Counted from the first letter of the stretch, positions 1 to 8,687 are shown. The stretch: DNA of 17,721 nt from JALZHR01 sp036389695 (GCA_036389695.1 DASVWG010000271.1:1-17721); one strand, 5' to 3'. Program-made: numbers and translations. The notes: generated by a model not told the origin, from the letters alone.

Positions 1-1274
1 CCCATAAGCACTTTATCCAATGTCTCAGCCGTATAGCAAAGACGGAAGAACCCGGGCTCATCATTAAAACATTCCTGCCCGCGCGTGAGCAGAACGTTTG
101 CCTCGCCGGCAATATAATTATTGAGTCGTCGCTCTCTCAAATCGTCGTGGTTGTAAATTTCCGGGCACAGCTCGCCGTCGTCATTATAATTCTTCGGGAC
201 ACGATTCAGAAAGGGACGCAAATCGAGCCAGAAAAACAGCGCTCCGTCATTTTGCTCGTAATAACTGATATTTCCTTTCTTGAGATGCTCCGCCGTTTCA
301 CTGTATTGCTTTTCCAGCAGGCTCTTATATAAAACCATGGCATCATTAGCCAGTTTCGGGTCGGGCGTTCCGTCATCGCCCAGAAAAAGCTTTTTCGTCA
401 GGTAGTAATTCGGAGTCACAAAAGGTGAAAACCAGCACAGGCTCGCCGCGCATTCCGAATCTTTGAGAGCCGATTGAACCGTTTTTGATTGTGTGATGAT
501 AAAACCGGCGCGAAAACCGGCAAGCCCGAAGTCCTTTGACAGTCCCCAGGTCACATGCACGCGGTCAGGCTGTTTTTGATAGGCGTCCAGACTCAGGGCG
601 CTGACGAACGCATCCTTGTTTTTGACCTGTGAACAAGCGTATATCTCGTCGGATATAATATGCCGGTCGGGCTTTTCCAGAAAAATCGAATAGACTTCCT
701 CCAGCTGCTCGCGGGTATAATTAGTGCCGAGCGGATTATGAGGATTCGTCAGCACCAGCAGCCTGGCGTTCGGATATTTGTCGAGGGCGTTTTTGACATT
801 AGCGCCGGTCAGGTTGACTCCGCCGTCAATCGGGAAAGGAATAAACTTCAAGCCCGCCGTCTGGCTGAATGACCAGTGAAATCCATACCACAGAGGAGCC
901 GGAAGCAGGACTTCATCGCCGGGCTTGAAAAGCGCGAGCACCAGAAGCTCTAAAGCCGCGACCACGCCGGAAGCCGCAAATATGTCTGTCGAACTGACCG
1001 AGACATTCCATTGATGATTAAAGAAGTCCTGCAGGCTTTGCAGATAATTGTCACGTCCCCAGACATGCGGAAGCGGGTATCTGATGTTCTCCACACCGAC
1101 CGGTCCAAGGTCGTTAAAAACTTTCTCGTTATAGAAATCCAGGAGCAAAATATTTTCCGCCGTGGATAAATTAACGACTTCGGGATTGATAAACGCTTTA
1201 TAGTAGGCTGCTCTCTGGTCAGGACCGACTATTCCCGAAATTTGCTGCATATGATGCTTTCTGCTAAGTTCCAT
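1..1274 (-). CDS. ACC synthase-like PLP-dependent enzyme (class I/II aminotransferase fold), 3' end outside window
   Basis: The ATG at 1274-1272 follows an AGGAGG ribosome binding site (1285-1280) with a 5-nt spacer; 424 codons are visible before the window ends. Fold-type I PLP motifs are clear: NPHNPLGT (177-184, PLP-ring Asn), SDEIYA (208-213, Asp and Tyr), the Schiff-base Lys247 in GLSKDFG, Arg255 in GFRAG, and Arg411 in EPGFFRLCYT, the expected substrate-carboxylate Arg. STAEN near residue 40, NPLGT and the EPGFFRLC context are typical of 1-aminocyclopropane-1-carboxylate (ACC) synthases more than of ordinary transaminases. ACC synthase-like enzymes act on S-adenosylmethionine or other gamma-substituted amino acids, giving cyclopropane, vinylglycine-type or gamma-substituted products. 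In the loop that is PYYPGF in plant ACC synthases this protein has PLWYGF, so the true substrate is uncertain. It starts 23 nt after the NRPS gene and is probably cotranscribed, making a pathway role likely. A plain transaminase remains possible. Confidence 0.85.
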   Translation of the reverse strand, partial: MELSRKHHMQQISGIVGPDQRAAYYKAFINPEVVNLSTAENILLLDFYNEKVFNDLGPVGVENIRYPLPHVWGRDNYLQSLQDFFNHQWNVSVSSTDIFAASGVVAALELLVLALFKPGDEVLLPAPLWYGFHWSFSQTAGLKFIPFPIDGGVNLTGANVKNALDKYPNARLLVLTNPHNPLGTNYTREQLEEVYSIFLEKPDRHIISDEIYACSQVKNKDAFVSALSLDAYQKQPDRVHVTWGLSKDFGLAGFRAGFIITQSKTVQSALKDSECAASLCWFSPFVTPNYYLTKKLFLGDDGTPDPKLANDAMVLYKSLLEKQYSETAEHLKKGNISYYEQNDGALFFWLDLRPFLNRVPKNYNDDGELCPEIYNHDDLRERRLNNYIAGEANVLLTRGQECFNDEPGFFRLCYTAETLDKVLM

Positions 1275-1297
1275 TTTATCCTCCTGTGCCTTTCGGC

Positions 1298-4200
1298 TTA
1301 ATCGTCCTTCGACTCCGACAGCAGCGCCTCTAAATCTTCTTCGGAAAGAGATTCCAATTCGCTCAGCAGTGCTTCCAGCTCGGATTGTTCTTCCTGCGCC
1401 GCCTGTTTTTGGATAATCTCCAGCGCCAGAAGCTCAATCGTCGGGCGTTCAAGGACCCTGTATAAAGGTAACTCCAGACCGAACTCGTCCCGGATGCGCG
1501 AGACAAATTGCGTTGCGGTTAAGGAATGTCCGCCTAAATCGAAAAAATTATCGTGAATCGAAACTTTTTCGAGCTGAAGCAGGTTGCACCAACAATCCGC
1601 CAGAAACCGCTCGACCGGCGTGCGCGGCGCTATATAAGTCAGTTCCCGGTCCGGCTCCGAACCCGTTTCCTCAGGCTCCGGCAGCTTGCGGCGGTCAATC
1701 TTGCCGCTGCCGGTCAAAGGGAAGCTGTCCAATCGAATAAAATGTGTGGGAATCATATAGACCGGCAGCTTATCGGCTAAATAGCTGCGCAGCTCCGCTT
1801 TATCCAAAACGGCATTGTCTTTCACGACCAGATAAGCCGCCAGCTGGTCGTCGCCTTGTTTCGACTGTAGCTTGACGACCACCGCATCCTTGACGCTGTC
1901 GTGTCTTTTCAAAACGACTTCCAGTTCTCCGGGTTCGATGCGGAAGCCGCGCAGTTTAATCTGCTGGTCGGCGCGTCCGAGGAAGGTTATCGCGCCGTCA
2001 TTATCGTAACGGCACACGTCGCCGGTTCGATAAAGCAACCCACCGCCTTTTTGGAAGGGATTTTTGATGAATCGCTTGCTGCTTTCTTCCGGTAAATTGA
2101 GATAACCGAGCGCGACCGCGACGCCGCCGATGTAAAGCTCGCCCGCTACTTTCGGCGGCTTCGGCTCAAGGTTTTCATCCAGAATGTATAGCTGAACGTT
2201 GTCTATCGGCTTGCCTATCGACGGATTTATCGCCCATTCGGATGCCGCGCCTTCCAGCGTATGCGCCGAAACGACGTGACTTTCCGTCGGACCATATTGG
2301 TTTATAAGACGCGCTTCGGGCAGCTTTTCAAAGAAGCTGCGCACGTTATCCGTGACTTGAAGCTTATCTCCGGCAACTATCACCTCGCGGAGTTTTTCCA
2401 ATTTCACGTCTTTGCTTTTCGCCGCGTTGGCAAGCTGTTCGAGCGCCACGGGCGGCAAAAATAAACGGGAAACGCCTTGCTTTTTCAGAAAATCCAGCAG
2501 TCGAGGACTATCGCGGCGGACGCTCTCGTCGATTAATTGCAGGCAGCCGCCCGACGTCAGCGTCGAAAATATTTCCTGGCTGCCGACGTCGAAATTCAGC
2601 GGCGCATATTGCAGAGTGACGTCGCCGGGCTTAACGCTTGAGGCGCGCGCCTGCCACTCGACCAGATTGACAATCGAGCGATGAGGCATAACGACGCCCT
2701 TCGGCTGTCCGGTCGAGCCGGATGTATGAAGAACGTAAAGAGGCGTCTCAGGGTCGTATGCGATGTCCGGATTGTCAGAGCTTTGTTTGTCAATCTCTTC
2801 CGCCGCGTGTTCCAGCACGATTGTCTCGACAAACTCATCCAGCTTCACCCGCGTCTCCACGGAAGTTATCAGCAGGGGCGCGTTGACATCGCTCAGAATA
2901 TATCGCAGGCGCTCCGGCGGATGCTCCTGGTCTAAGGGAACGTAAGCGGCGCCCGCTTTCACAATACCGAGCAAAGCGGCAATCTGGTGAACATTGCGCG
3001 GCAGACAAAGGGCGACTTTGTCGCCGACCTGAACGCCGCGCGCGGTCAAATAATGAGCAATGCGATTGGCGTAGGCGTTAAGCTCGGCGTATGTCATTTG
3101 CTCGCTCGCTTTACCGGAAGCGAGCGAGACGGCGACCGCGCCGGGCGTTTTCCGGCATTGATTCTCAAACAAATGATGACAGCCTTTCGTTGCGGAGTAA
3201 GCATAATCCGTTCCGCTGCTGTCCGCCAGACAGCGCTGTTTTCTCTCGGCGCTCATCAATTCGTAAGAGGAAATGCTCGCCTCGGGGTCTTGCACAATGC
3301 CGTGCAGTAATTTGACGAAATAGCCGCTAATATCCTCGATGGTCGCGGCGGAAAACAAATCGGTATTGTATTCGATGGAACACTGCAAAGTATCGCCCGT
3401 CTCGGAGACGAACAAAGCTAAATCGAATTTCGCCGTGCCCGTGTGCCCGTCGAGATTTTGCGACATTCCGGCATCCGTTTCCGTCACGTCCGTCATCAAT
3501 TCCTGGAGCGGCGGAATATTTTGCAGCGAAAACAATATCTGTATCAAAGGGCTGTGGCTGAGGTCTCTTTTCGGATTCAATTCGAGCACCAGTTTCTCGA
3601 ACGGCATATCCTGATGTTCGAAGGCTTCGATGGTCATCTGTTTGACCTCCGCGAGCAGTTCGACAAAAGGCATCGACGGCTCCATCTGCGCCCGCAGCAC
3701 CAGAGTGTTAACGAAAAGCCCGATGAGATTTTCCAGCTCCGCGCCCCGGCGACCCGCAATCGGCGTTCCGACCAGAACGTCTTCCTGTCCCGTCAGGCGA
3801 TACAAAAGAACGGCGAATGCCGAAAACAACGTCATAAAAAGCGTCGTTTCGCGCCGGTTGGTCAGCGCCCTGATTTCTGTCACCAATTCCGGCTCAAGCT
3901 CGAACAGGTGAACATCGCCGGTGAAGGTCTGCTTTAAAGGACGCGGGTAATCGCTCGGTATTTCGAGAACGGTGTTGGCGTCTTCCAGCTGCTGGCGCCA
4001 GTATTGCTTGAGGCGGCTCAGTTCCTCGCCTTCCAGCGTTTCGCGCTGCCAGACCGCATAATCGGCATACTGCACGCGCAGCTCCGGCAGCGCGGCGGGT
4101 CTGCCGCCCAATTCCTCCTGATAAAGCGCCGCCAGCTCGCGCTGAAAAACGCCGATTGACCAGCCGTCGGAAATAATGTGATGAATCGTCGTGATGATGG

Positions 4201-4615
4201 CGGTTTCGCGCGCCGACGCGACGAGCGTTATCCGAAACAACGGAGCTTTGCTCAAATCAAACGGCGTGCTGGTGACCTCGGTGCAAATTTCCTGTAGTCT
4301 TTCCGCGCACGCCCGCGCATCCAGGCGGCTCAAATCCACAAAATCGACTTCGACGGAGAGCTCAGGATGAATGGCTTGCTTCGGCTTTCCGACGAACTCG
4401 ATAAAACTGGTTCTTAAGGATTCGTGTCTCGCGATTAGCCGGTTGACCGCTTTGTTGAACGCATTTCGATGTATCGAGCCCTTTACATTGGCGATATAGG
4501 GAATGTTGTAAAGCGCCGTATTGGGTTCGAACTTCTCCAAAAACCAAAGCCGTTCCTGAGCATAGGAAACCGGTGGGGCAAACACGTCCTGACTTCCCGT
4601 TTTCTCAATTTTCAT
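1298..4615 (-). CDS. Nonribosomal peptide synthetase module C-A-PCP, predicted proline-like substrate
   Basis: A 1105-residue complete module. The condensation domain (about 13-450) has SYAQERLWF, RHESLRTSF and the catalytic HHIISDG (145-151), YADYAVWQ (183-190), GLFVNT (299-304) and HQDMPFE (334-340); the pattern looks LCL-type. The adenylation domain (about 478-980) has TSGSTGQPKG (631-640), NQYGPTES (772-779), YRTGD (862-866), GRADQQIKLRGFRIE and catalytic Lys972 in SGKIDRR. Aligning by eye to GrsA gives the ten-residue code D-V-Q-F-I-A-Q-V-V-K, close to the proline codes (DVQ-x-IAHVVK of gramicidin/tyrocidine type) with Gln for His. The carrier domain has LGGHSL with phosphopantetheine Ser1031. 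An acidic helical tail (about 1079-1105, with EALLSE twice) could be a docking segment. No epimerase or thioesterase follows. The ATG has an AAGGA site 7 nt upstream. The gene starts 34 nt after the degenerate NRPS gene and probably receives its donor from that protein. Confidence 0.96.
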   Translation of the reverse strand: MKIEKTGSQDVFAPPVSYAQERLWFLEKFEPNTALYNIPYIANVKGSIHRNAFNKAVNRLIARHESLRTSFIEFVGKPKQAIHPELSVEVDFVDLSRLDARACAERLQEICTEVTSTPFDLSKAPLFRITLVASARETAIITTIHHIISDGWSIGVFQRELAALYQEELGGRPAALPELRVQYADYAVWQRETLEGEELSRLKQYWRQQLEDANTVLEIPSDYPRPLKQTFTGDVHLFELEPELVTEIRALTNRRETTLFMTLFSAFAVLLYRLTGQEDVLVGTPIAGRRGAELENLIGLFVNTLVLRAQMEPSMPFVELLAEVKQMTIEAFEHQDMPFEKLVLELNPKRDLSHSPLIQILFSLQNIPPLQELMTDVTETDAGMSQNLDGHTGTAKFDLALFVSETGDTLQCSIEYNTDLFSAATIEDISGYFVKLLHGIVQDPEASISSYELMSAERKQRCLADSSGTDYAYSATKGCHHLFENQCRKTPGAVAVSLASGKASEQMTYAELNAYANRIAHYLTARGVQVGDKVALCLPRNVHQIAALLGIVKAGAAYVPLDQEHPPERLRYILSDVNAPLLITSVETRVKLDEFVETIVLEHAAEEIDKQSSDNPDIAYDPETPLYVLHTSGSTGQPKGVVMPHRSIVNLVEWQARASSVKPGDVTLQYAPLNFDVGSQEIFSTLTSGGCLQLIDESVRRDSPRLLDFLKKQGVSRLFLPPVALEQLANAAKSKDVKLEKLREVIVAGDKLQVTDNVRSFFEKLPEARLINQYGPTESHVVSAHTLEGAASEWAINPSIGKPIDNVQLYILDENLEPKPPKVAGELYIGGVAVALGYLNLPEESSKRFIKNPFQKGGGLLYRTGDVCRYDNDGAITFLGRADQQIKLRGFRIEPGELEVVLKRHDSVKDAVVVKLQSKQGDDQLAAYLVVKDNAVLDKAELRSYLADKLPVYMIPTHFIRLDSFPLTGSGKIDRRKLPEPEETGSEPDRELTYIAPRTPVERFLADCWCNLLQLEKVSIHDNFFDLGGHSLTATQFVSRIRDEFGLELPLYRVLERPTIELLALEIIQKQAAQEEQSELEALLSELESLSEEDLEALLSESKDD

Positions 4616-4649
4616 AAATCATTCCTTAACTCTCAATTTGCCTGTTCGC

Positions 4650-7364
4650 TCAACTCTCCGTCTCGGATAGCTGCACCCGGTATTTTTCTCTGGATACCGC
4701 TTTGAAATCCGAGACGCGATGCCCGTTTCTGGCAGTTTCCGATTCATCCTCGATGAGCTGCGCGACCGCGCGCAAGGTTGGTTTTCTGAAAAAATTCTGC
4801 ACCGACAAATCAACCTCAAATTCGTCGCTGATGCGCGTGATGAGGAGCGTCGCCATCAGCGAATTACCGCCCTGCGCGAAAAAGCTCTCGTCATCGTCAA
4901 CGTCGTCGACCTGTAGAATATCGACCCAGACGGCTTTCAGCCGCCGGCGTATATCGTCCGACTCGACGCTGCTTGCCGCCGATTTAGACTCGTGCGACGT
5001 CGCAAAGTGCTTAATCAAAGCCTCTCTATCAATCGCCCCGTTAGGCATCAGCGGAAATTCGTCCAGCAGAATGAAGCGATCCGGAATGAGATGAATGCCG
5101 TCGCGCAGCACCAGAAAATCCCGCGCGCTCTCGGCTGAGACCTGTTCGGGTTCGGCAATAATGAAGGCGACCACGCGCGTGTCGGCTTTCTGACCTGTCT
5201 TTAAGGTGATAACTTCCGCCGCTCTTATGTGTTCGTGCCGGCAGAGAATCGTTTCGACTTTCGTTAATTCGACGCAGCAATCATACTTTACAAAGCTATG
5301 TTCTTCGCCCCGCAGCCAGCTTAAGCGATTATCTTCCAACAGCTTCACTCTCAATCCGGTCTTGACATCCAGTTCCGTCGTTTCTGAAACCGGCAACAAG
5401 CGTCTTAAATGCAGTTCGCCTTTAGTATAGAACGGCACCGGCTCGCCGTTTTTATTCAGGACTCGATGTTCGAAACCCGGAACGGGCTGCGCAATGGCGT
5501 CGTAATCGGACTCCGCCGGGTCGTCTTCGAAGGGGAAAAAAGTAGTCCAGATTCCGATGGCGGAATTCGAGTAGAGTCCCGTTATCCGCGTCTTCGGGAA
5601 GCATTGCTTTAACTTGTCCGCCAAAATTACGGACTGCTTTTCACCGCTGAGGAGAATATTACGCGGTCCCTCAGGATTCTTTCCTTCGGCACGCAGCGCA
5701 GGAATTTCCGCCAGCAAATTCTGCATCAGCGGCGTGGGCAAATCCCAAACCGTTATTCGCTCAGCCAACAGGTCTTTCAAGGTTGACGCGTTCGCGATTT
5801 CGACGCTCGCGCCGGCAATCAGCATGCCCAAAGTATCGTATAGCTGTTCGCCGGAACCCAGACTGGGAGACAATAAGCAGCGGTCCTGCGCGCTTATCTC
5901 GCAGCGTTCGTTGAGCCAGCGGAAAAGACTCACCAGCTCGGCGTGGCTGACCGCAGACTTCACCAGACTATCGTCGCCGCCGTCGATTAAGACGCAAGCC
6001 GCGCTGAAGCGCTCCTCATCTTCGACCTTACTTCCGGCGTCGTCCTTTTCTATTACGGGGGCGGATTTTCGTTTTGTCGCCTCACTGCCCGCTGCGACAC
6101 TAATCCGCTGTTCGACAGTCGCGACATCCGGCGCGAAAATACTGCGGTCCGGCGCGATTTCAAGCGATGAAGCGCCCTTCCCGTTGGAAGACGCCGAATA
6201 TTTTACGGTGACGCAGTGTTCGATGCCGGTCAGAGAATCTCGAAACTGTTGAAGCTCTGCCAGATGCGCGTCCTGACAAATGACGCATTCAGCATCCAGC
6301 GCCTGAAGTATCTCGCCTATCGGCTTTCTGATGGAAAGCATCTTAATCGGCGCAAAAGCCGCTCCAATCTTCATCACCGCCAGCATGCTGACAATCATCT
6401 CCGTGCCCGCATCCATCAAAATGACGACCGGCTTTCGCGCGTCCAATCCCAAATCGCGAAGAGTCTCCGCCAATTGCTCCGCCTGGCGATTGAGCGTTTC
6501 ATACGTCGTGATGCGGTCGCCTTCCGCCACGGCTGTATTTTCCGGATGCTGCGCTGCCTGAGCCTCTATTAGTCGATGAAGGCGTTCGGTTTCGAAGCCC
6601 GATGTCGGCGGCGGCGGTGCGGAGTCCTCGACTTTGTCCGGAGTATCGGAATCGCCGGCATTGTCCAGCCTTAAATCCGCAAGGCGAATCGTCATCCGGC
6701 TGAGACCTTGTCGCAGAACGGAATTAAACAATTTGAAAAAGTGTCGAATCGTCGATTCCTCGTATAGATGGCTGTCGTAGCGGAAGGTGACCTTGATTTT
6801 GCTTTCGACGATTTCGAAAAGAACGACCATATCGTATTCGCCGTCCGGTATTCGCTCGTTGAATCCCGCCATTGCGGCGACGACGGACAGGCGCTGCGGG
6901 CGGCGCTTCTCGGGTATGTTGAGCAGCATCCGCGAAAAAGGATACTGTTGGTTTTTGTATGCGCCCGAGAGAATGTCTTTGGTCGTCAGCAGCGCGTCCT
7001 TAAATGAAGCTTCCGCGTTCAGAGTGCTGTTAATCGGCAGTAGATTGGCAATGACGCCTTCCGAAGTCGCCGGACTGAAAATGGTGACTTCAGGCTCGCC
7101 CGTATATTTGTATAAACAAATCTTTAAGGTCAGAACGAGCGTGGTATACAGGATAAAATGATTGCCCGCCGTCAGGCGCTGTAAAAGGATATTGACTTCT
7201 TCGTCGAGCTCCCGCTCAAGCGTCGAGAGCTGCCGGCTGCCGTCTTTCGGACGCGGATAATCTAACGCGATGTGCCCGTCAAAAGACATTGATTCGAGCT
7301 TGTCGCGCCAGTACTTGAGAGCCTCGTGCATCGCCTTGTCATAAATCAAAGGTACTTTTTTCAC
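4650..7364 (-). CDS. NRPS-like protein: half condensation domain, degenerate adenylation domain, intact carrier protein
   Basis: I prefer the GTG at 7364-7362 (904 aa), preceded by GAGG (3-nt gap) and GGGAGG (10-nt gap); an in-frame TTG at 7391 adds nine codons. Residues 12-235 match only the C-terminal half of a condensation domain (YWRDKL, LDYPRP, an NLLPINSTL stretch, YPFSRML); the half carrying HHxxxDG is absent. Residues 260-785 keep an adenylation-domain outline, but the core motifs are ruined: A3 is LIDGGDDSLVKSAVSH instead of TSGSTGxPKG, A5 is LYSNSAIG instead of YGPTE, the TGD motif is absent, and the A10 lysine is alanine (PNGAIDR, Ala777). A charged, low-complexity insert lies at about 390-455. 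The carrier domain is normal: FFAQGGNSL with Ser835. The frame is open over 900 codons, so this is a maintained protein, not a decaying gene. It cannot activate an amino acid itself and probably has its carrier loaded in trans. It lies 34 nt before the C-A-PCP gene. Confidence 0.93.
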   Translation of the reverse strand: MKKVPLIYDKAMHEALKYWRDKLESMSFDGHIALDYPRPKDGSRQLSTLERELDEEVNILLQRLTAGNHFILYTTLVLTLKICLYKYTGEPEVTIFSPATSEGVIANLLPINSTLNAEASFKDALLTTKDILSGAYKNQQYPFSRMLLNIPEKRRPQRLSVVAAMAGFNERIPDGEYDMVVLFEIVESKIKVTFRYDSHLYEESTIRHFFKLFNSVLRQGLSRMTIRLADLRLDNAGDSDTPDKVEDSAPPPPTSGFETERLHRLIEAQAAQHPENTAVAEGDRITTYETLNRQAEQLAETLRDLGLDARKPVVILMDAGTEMIVSMLAVMKIGAAFAPIKMLSIRKPIGEILQALDAECVICQDAHLAELQQFRDSLTGIEHCVTVKYSASSNGKGASSLEIAPDRSIFAPDVATVEQRISVAAGSEATKRKSAPVIEKDDAGSKVEDEERFSAACVLIDGGDDSLVKSAVSHAELVSLFRWLNERCEISAQDRCLLSPSLGSGEQLYDTLGMLIAGASVEIANASTLKDLLAERITVWDLPTPLMQNLLAEIPALRAEGKNPEGPRNILLSGEKQSVILADKLKQCFPKTRITGLYSNSAIGIWTTFFPFEDDPAESDYDAIAQPVPGFEHRVLNKNGEPVPFYTKGELHLRRLLPVSETTELDVKTGLRVKLLEDNRLSWLRGEEHSFVKYDCCVELTKVETILCRHEHIRAAEVITLKTGQKADTRVVAFIIAEPEQVSAESARDFLVLRDGIHLIPDRFILLDEFPLMPNGAIDREALIKHFATSHESKSAASSVESDDIRRRLKAVWVDILQVDDVDDDESFFAQGGNSLMATLLITRISDEFEVDLSVQNFFRKPTLRAVAQLIEDESETARNGHRVSDFKAVSREKYRVQLSETES

Positions 7365-7410
7365 ATTCCTCGCGCCTCCCGCGGTGGTCAAGATAGTTGT
7401 TATTTTTGGA

Positions 7411-7452
7411 GTCCGGATTCGTGTTAGATTACTAACGCCGAATCGCCCGGAC
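7411..7452 (-). promoter_or_regulatory. Long interrupted inverted repeat in the leader of the degenerate NRPS gene
   Basis: Three nested arms pair: GTCCG (7411-7415) with CGGAC (7448-7452), GATTCG (7416-7421) with CGAATC (7439-7444), and GTTAG (7423-7427) with CTAAC (7432-7436), closing on ATTA. That is 16 base pairs with one 3-nt bulge and one small internal loop. It ends 46 bases upstream of the preferred GTG start. No U-run follows on the minus-strand transcript, so it is not a normal intrinsic terminator. An RNA leader structure or a protein-binding site are both possible. Confidence 0.6.
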
Positions 7453-7500
7453 GTCGTCGGTTGATGTCGTATTCCGGCAAGTGGCGTCGAAATTTCGCTT

Positions 7501-7525
7501 CGCGGCTGCCGTTCGGGCAGCCGCG
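7501..7525 (-). terminator. Strong 10-bp hairpin downstream of the iron halogenase gene (terminator or attenuator candidate)
   Basis: CGCGGCTGCC (7501-7510) pairs perfectly with GGCAGCCGCG (7516-7525) around a 5-nt loop. It lies about 200 bp beyond the halogenase stop codon in the direction of transcription. No U-tract follows on the minus strand (AAGCGAAATTTCG comes next), so intrinsic termination is doubtful; RNA stabilisation or pausing would also fit. The hairpin is certain as sequence, the role is not. Confidence 0.4.
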
Positions 7526-7723
7526 CGGAAAATCAGCCTTGCTCGCGGCTTTGAGATGACACACTCGTTCAGAACTCTCCGGTTCAGGCTCGACCGAATC
7601 GGTTTTTGCGTCGCGCCGGGACGGCGTCAGACGGCAAACGGTAAACGCGCGGCGCGCGCAGCGCGAGAATATATCCCGGAAACGTATTCACTCAGACGAT
7701 ATACGGCGCGGTCACACCTTATC

Positions 7724-8614
7724 TCAGAGCGGCGAGATAATTTTGTTGTGTCCATAAGTATCTTGTCCGCCGACCAGCATGGTCGAGTATTTTTCCAGCG
7801 GAAAGACCTCGCCGAAGTGCGTGAACTGACCTTCATGATACGGATAGACCTTGACGTCCGTCGGAATGTAGCGAATCGCCAAGCCCATCCGGATTTTGTC
7901 TTTCGTCGTATTCGCTTCCGAGGCGTGCAGACAGCGGGAAGTAAACATCAGAACCTGTCCCGCCCGCATCTCGAAGTGAATCGCTTCCGATTCGTCCGGT
8001 TTCCAGTTCGGGTCTATTTTCAACTTTTCAAAGTCGTACCCGTAGAAGCCGGCGGTCGAATCGGGGTCGTAGGGAACATTCCTTTTTTCATCGAAAAACC
8101 ACGTGCGGTGCGTCTTGGGCACGACTTTCAGGCAGGCTGTTTCCCGCATCGCGTCGGTAAAGGCGAACCAGACGGTCAGCTCCCACGAGCCGTCGTGCGG
8201 TTCGGTCGGCACCAGCTTCGAATCGCCTTCAAAGGCGACAAAGCTCTCCGCCTGATGCCAGGCGGTGGCTTCACTGCCGGGATATTTGGGAAACCATTCG
8301 GTGCGCCAACAGAGAATGTTCGGACCTAAAATACTCTGGACTCTCCGGACGATGGCGGGATGGCTGACAATATCGCTCAGTATTTTGTTGTCCAGATGCC
8401 GGTCATAATTCATCTGGTTGTTGCCGTAAATAGCGTTCTTTTTGTCTAATAACTGGACTCTTACTTTCTTCCACATCGCCTCAGTTTCCTCAGGCTCGTA
8501 AATCGTAAAAGGTCCGATGTAACCATTCTCATCAAAAAACGCCTTATCCTGATTTGCGGCGACTGAACGGTTTTCTACATTTAGCGTGGATGTTGACATT
8601 GTTGCATTCTCCAT
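7724..8614 (-). CDS. SyrB2-type non-heme Fe(II)/2-oxoglutarate-dependent aliphatic halogenase
   Basis: A 296-residue protein of the phytanoyl-CoA dioxygenase superfamily in the chlorinating-enzyme branch (SyrB2, CytC3, CmaB). The deciding motif is WHQAESF: His120 then Ala122 where hydroxylases carry Asp or Glu. Loss of that carboxylate opens an iron site for chloride, the hallmark of these halogenases. The distal His230 (RCLHAS) and Arg248 (AIRYIP, 2-oxoglutarate binding) are present, and FPKYPG, VWFAFTDA, GYDFEKLKIDPNWKPDE and FPLEKY closely follow SyrB2. Family members chlorinate unactivated carbons of amino acids tethered to a carrier protein, with Fe(II), chloride, 2-oxoglutarate and O2, in the cytoplasm. 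The free carrier protein encoded 73 nt upstream is the obvious substrate carrier. The ATG has an AGGAG site with a 7-nt spacer. The position chlorinated and the amino acid cannot be read from sequence. Confidence 0.95.
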   Translation of the reverse strand: MENATMSTSTLNVENRSVAANQDKAFFDENGYIGPFTIYEPEETEAMWKKVRVQLLDKKNAIYGNNQMNYDRHLDNKILSDIVSHPAIVRRVQSILGPNILCWRTEWFPKYPGSEATAWHQAESFVAFEGDSKLVPTEPHDGSWELTVWFAFTDAMRETACLKVVPKTHRTWFFDEKRNVPYDPDSTAGFYGYDFEKLKIDPNWKPDESEAIHFEMRAGQVLMFTSRCLHASEANTTKDKIRMGLAIRYIPTDVKVYPYHEGQFTHFGEVFPLEKYSTMLVGGQDTYGHNKIISPL

Positions 8615-8687
8615 TTTCTATCTCCTTAATCTCACCACCGAAAACAAGTCTCAACCTGACAGGGATTCCGAAATCAACCGGAACGCG

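Larger units (their letters stand above)
7365..7723. other. 359-bp intergenic region with secondary structure
   Basis: This stretch separates the iron halogenase from the degenerate NRPS gene. I see no convincing gene. It holds a long imperfect inverted repeat at 7411-7452, a perfect 10-bp hairpin at 7501-7525, a 10-bp palindrome CGAAATTTCG at 7488-7497, and an alternating GC-rich tract around 7646-7665. I found no good -35/-10 pair for the downstream genes. Confidence 0.7.

Noticed and set aside
5614..6252. 212-codon plus-strand open frame inside the degenerate NRPS
   Set aside because: Serine-rich translation with no motif, antisense to a gene with a clear domain outline; taken as a shadow.
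4650..7364. Pseudogene call for the degenerate NRPS
   Set aside because: The frame is open over 900 codons, the carrier domain is perfect, and a ribosome binding site is present. Loss of motifs without stops or frameshifts points to a changed function, not decay.
7646..7665. Alternating CG/GC tract as a tandem repeat or Z-DNA element
   Set aside because: It is short and irregular, with no repeated unit beyond the dinucleotide; not enough to call a feature.
7481..8329. 282-codon open frame on the plus strand
   Set aside because: It is the antisense shadow of the iron halogenase gene plus the structured gap; no family motif is seen in its translation.
8615..8687. Separate promoter between the carrier protein and the iron halogenase
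   Set aside because: The 73-bp gap has a good ribosome binding site but no convincing -35/-10 pair; cotranscription is simpler.
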